This document shows, piece after piece, positions 62,824-64,000 of a DNA stretch of 64,000 bases. The DNA lies in NCBI RefSeq assembly GCF_002095395.1, contig NZ_MJEI01000107.1, forward strand, positions 248,001 to 312,000. Reading direction: 5' to 3'. A model generated the notes under the pieces. That model had not been told where the DNA came from and searched no databases. It was given only the letters and a program-made list of their open reading frames with translations. Numbering within the stretch: position 1 is the stretch's first letter; every line of letters begins with the position of its first letter. A program made the position numbers and the translations under genes. The stretch comes from Williamsia sp. 1135 (lineage in GTDB: Bacteria > Actinomycetota > Actinomycetes > Mycobacteriales > Mycobacteriaceae).

Positions 62824-64000
62824 TCAGGTGTAGCGCGCCTGGAGCTCGCGTTTGACGAGTTTCCCGGTCGGTGTGCGCGGCAGAGAATCCACGAAGTCGA
62901 TACTCTTCGGCACCTTGTAGTGCGCCAGCCGTGACCGCGCGAAATCGGTCAGTTCTGTCGCCAACTCATCGGTCGCCTCGATCCCCGGCTCGAGCTGGAC
63001 GCACGCCTTGGCGACCTCACCCAGGTCCGGATCGGGTATCCCGATGATGCCGATGTCGAACACCGCGGGGTGCCCGATCAAGATGTTCTCGGCTTCCTGC
63101 GGATAGATGTTGACGCCACCGGAGATGATCATGAACGACTTGCGGTCGGTCAGATAGAGAAAGCCCTCGGCGTCCACGTACCCGACGTCCCCACTCGTGG
63201 TCCAGGCGGGATGCACGGGATGCTGTGCTTCCTTTGTCTTCTGGGGATCGTTGTAGTACTCGAAAGGCAACTCGTCGCGCTCGAAGTACACCGTGCCGAT
63301 CTCGCCGACCGGCAATTCGGTGCCGTCATCGGCGCAGATGCGGATGACGCCCAGCAGCGGCTGACCCACCGAACCGGGATGGGCGAGCGCCTGCTCGCTG
63401 TTGATGAAGGTGGCTCCCGAACCCTCGGTCGACGCGTAGTACTCGTGAATGACCGGGCCCCACCAGGCGATCATCGCCTGTTTGACCTCCGGCGGGCACG
63501 GAGCGGCCGCGTGGATGGCGATCTTGAGGCTGCTGACGTCGTACTTGGTGCGGACCTCTTCCGGAAGTTTGAGCATCCGGATGAACATTGTCGGCACCCA
63601 CTGGCTATGGGTCACCTTGTACTCGTCGATCAACTCCAGGGCCGTTTCGGCGTCGAAGCGGTCCATCATGACGACGGTCCCGCCCACGGAGTTGACCATC
63701 CCGCAATAACGCAGTGGTGCAGCGTGATACAGCGGCGCCGGGCAGAGGTAGACGCACTCCTGGTCGAAGCCGTAGATGAGGGAGAAGACCGCGGTGTAGG
63801 GATCGGAGATCTCGTTGACCTGGCCGTCCTGCAACGGCACCTTGATGCCCTTGGGACGTCCCGTCGTCCCGGACGAATACAGCATGTCCTGGCCGCGCGG
63901 TTGATCGTCGAGCGGCGCATCCGAGGCGGCGGCGAGGATCTCGTCGTACGACTCGAAGCCCGCGAGGTCGCCGGCCCACGCGATGCGATGGGTGACCGTG
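62824..64000 (-). CDS. Acyl-CoA synthetase/AMP-dependent ligase (5' end outside window)
   Basis: FadD-like enzyme activating a carboxylic acid to its acyl-CoA through an acyl-adenylate. The frame is open to the window end; 391 residues are visible, the C-terminal three quarters. Motifs: the phosphate loop YSSGTTGRPKGIKVPL, YYASTEGSGATFINS, the hinge region TSGDVGYVDAEGFLYLTDRK and SGGVNIYPQEAENILIG, and the catalytic lysine in RTPTGKLVKRELQ. Substrate cannot be fixed from the fragment. It is convergent with the ABC-F gene, separated by repeat copy B. Confidence 0.9.
   Translation of the reverse strand, partial: TVTHRIAWAGDLAGFESYDEILAAASDAPLDDQPRGQDMLYSSGTTGRPKGIKVPLQDGQVNEISDPYTAVFSLIYGFDQECVYLCPAPLYHAAPLRYCGMVNSVGGTVVMMDRFDAETALELIDEYKVTHSQWVPTMFIRMLKLPEEVRTKYDVSSLKIAIHAAAPCPPEVKQAMIAWWGPVIHEYYASTEGSGATFINSEQALAHPGSVGQPLLGVIRICADDGTELPVGEIGTVYFERDELPFEYYNDPQKTKEAQHPVHPAWTTSGDVGYVDAEGFLYLTDRKSFMIISGGVNIYPQEAENILIGHPAVFDIGIIGIPDPDLGEVAKACVQLEPGIEATDELATELTDFARSRLAHYKVPKSIDFVDSLPRTPTGKLVKRELQARYT

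Overview
This 64 kb window is high-GC actinobacterial chromosome. Gene content and order point to the Mycobacteriales/Corynebacteriales, most likely Gordonia or a close relative (my inference). The order carB-pyrF...mihF-gmk-rpoZ-coaBC-metK-priA-fmt-rsmB-rpe-ribD-ribE-ribBA-ribH-uvrC-rapZ-cuvA-whiA-gap-pgk-tpiA-secG, then tkt/tal/zwf/opcA/pgl, ctaB, ctaA, an ABC-2 exporter, mptB, sufR-sufBDCSUT, follows what I remember of the Rv1384-Rv1473 stretch of Mycobacterium tuberculosis. Lineage markers are mIHF, WhiA, CuvA, OpcA and the mannan polymerase MptB. No tRNA, rRNA, CRISPR array, insertion sequence or prophage was seen. The first gene (carB) and the last (an acyl-CoA ligase) are cut by the window edges.

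Layout. 1-10858: pyrimidine synthesis (carB, pyrF), a convergent alpha/beta hydrolase, a 0.5 kb gene-free region, then nucleoid, transcription and cofactor genes (mihF, gmk, rpoZ, coaBC, metK, priA). 11137-15822: fmt-rsmB and a PQQ-propeller membrane protein that looks frameshifted. 15915-20825: rpe and the riboflavin genes, with an FMN riboswitch between ribD and ribE. 20872-25848: uvrC-rapZ-cuvA-whiA, tightly overlapped. 26013-32367: gap-pgk-tpiA, secG and ppc, closed by a long perfect hairpin terminator. 32535-33806: an MpaB-type oxygenase. 33816-40299 (minus): the pentose phosphate operon tkt-tal-zwf-opcA-pgl. 40532-49059: ctaB, a lipoprotein-like anchored protein, a quinone reductase, a small unknown gene, ctaA, an ABC-2 exporter and mptB. 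49111-55564: the SUF iron-sulfur operon with its repressor SufR. 55577-60070: an accessory envelope-stress-like locus with a sigma factor, several Asp23-like proteins, a J-domain-like small protein and AmaP. 60-64 kb: a lycopene cyclase, an ABC-F ATPase and a partial acyl-CoA ligase.

The window is mostly housekeeping. The points I rate most worth following are: the Asp23/AmaP locus, with at least four Asp23-like modules, an ECF-type sigma factor and no visible anti-sigma factor; two distant copies of one intergenic hairpin repeat that show a compensatory base-pair change; a SufR operator that overlaps its own start codon; a recurring -10/start-codon spacing that predicts many leaderless mRNAs; a probable single-base frameshift in the PQQ-propeller gene next to a 25-bp tandem repeat; and loss of signature catalytic residues in PriA, RapZ and CoaC.
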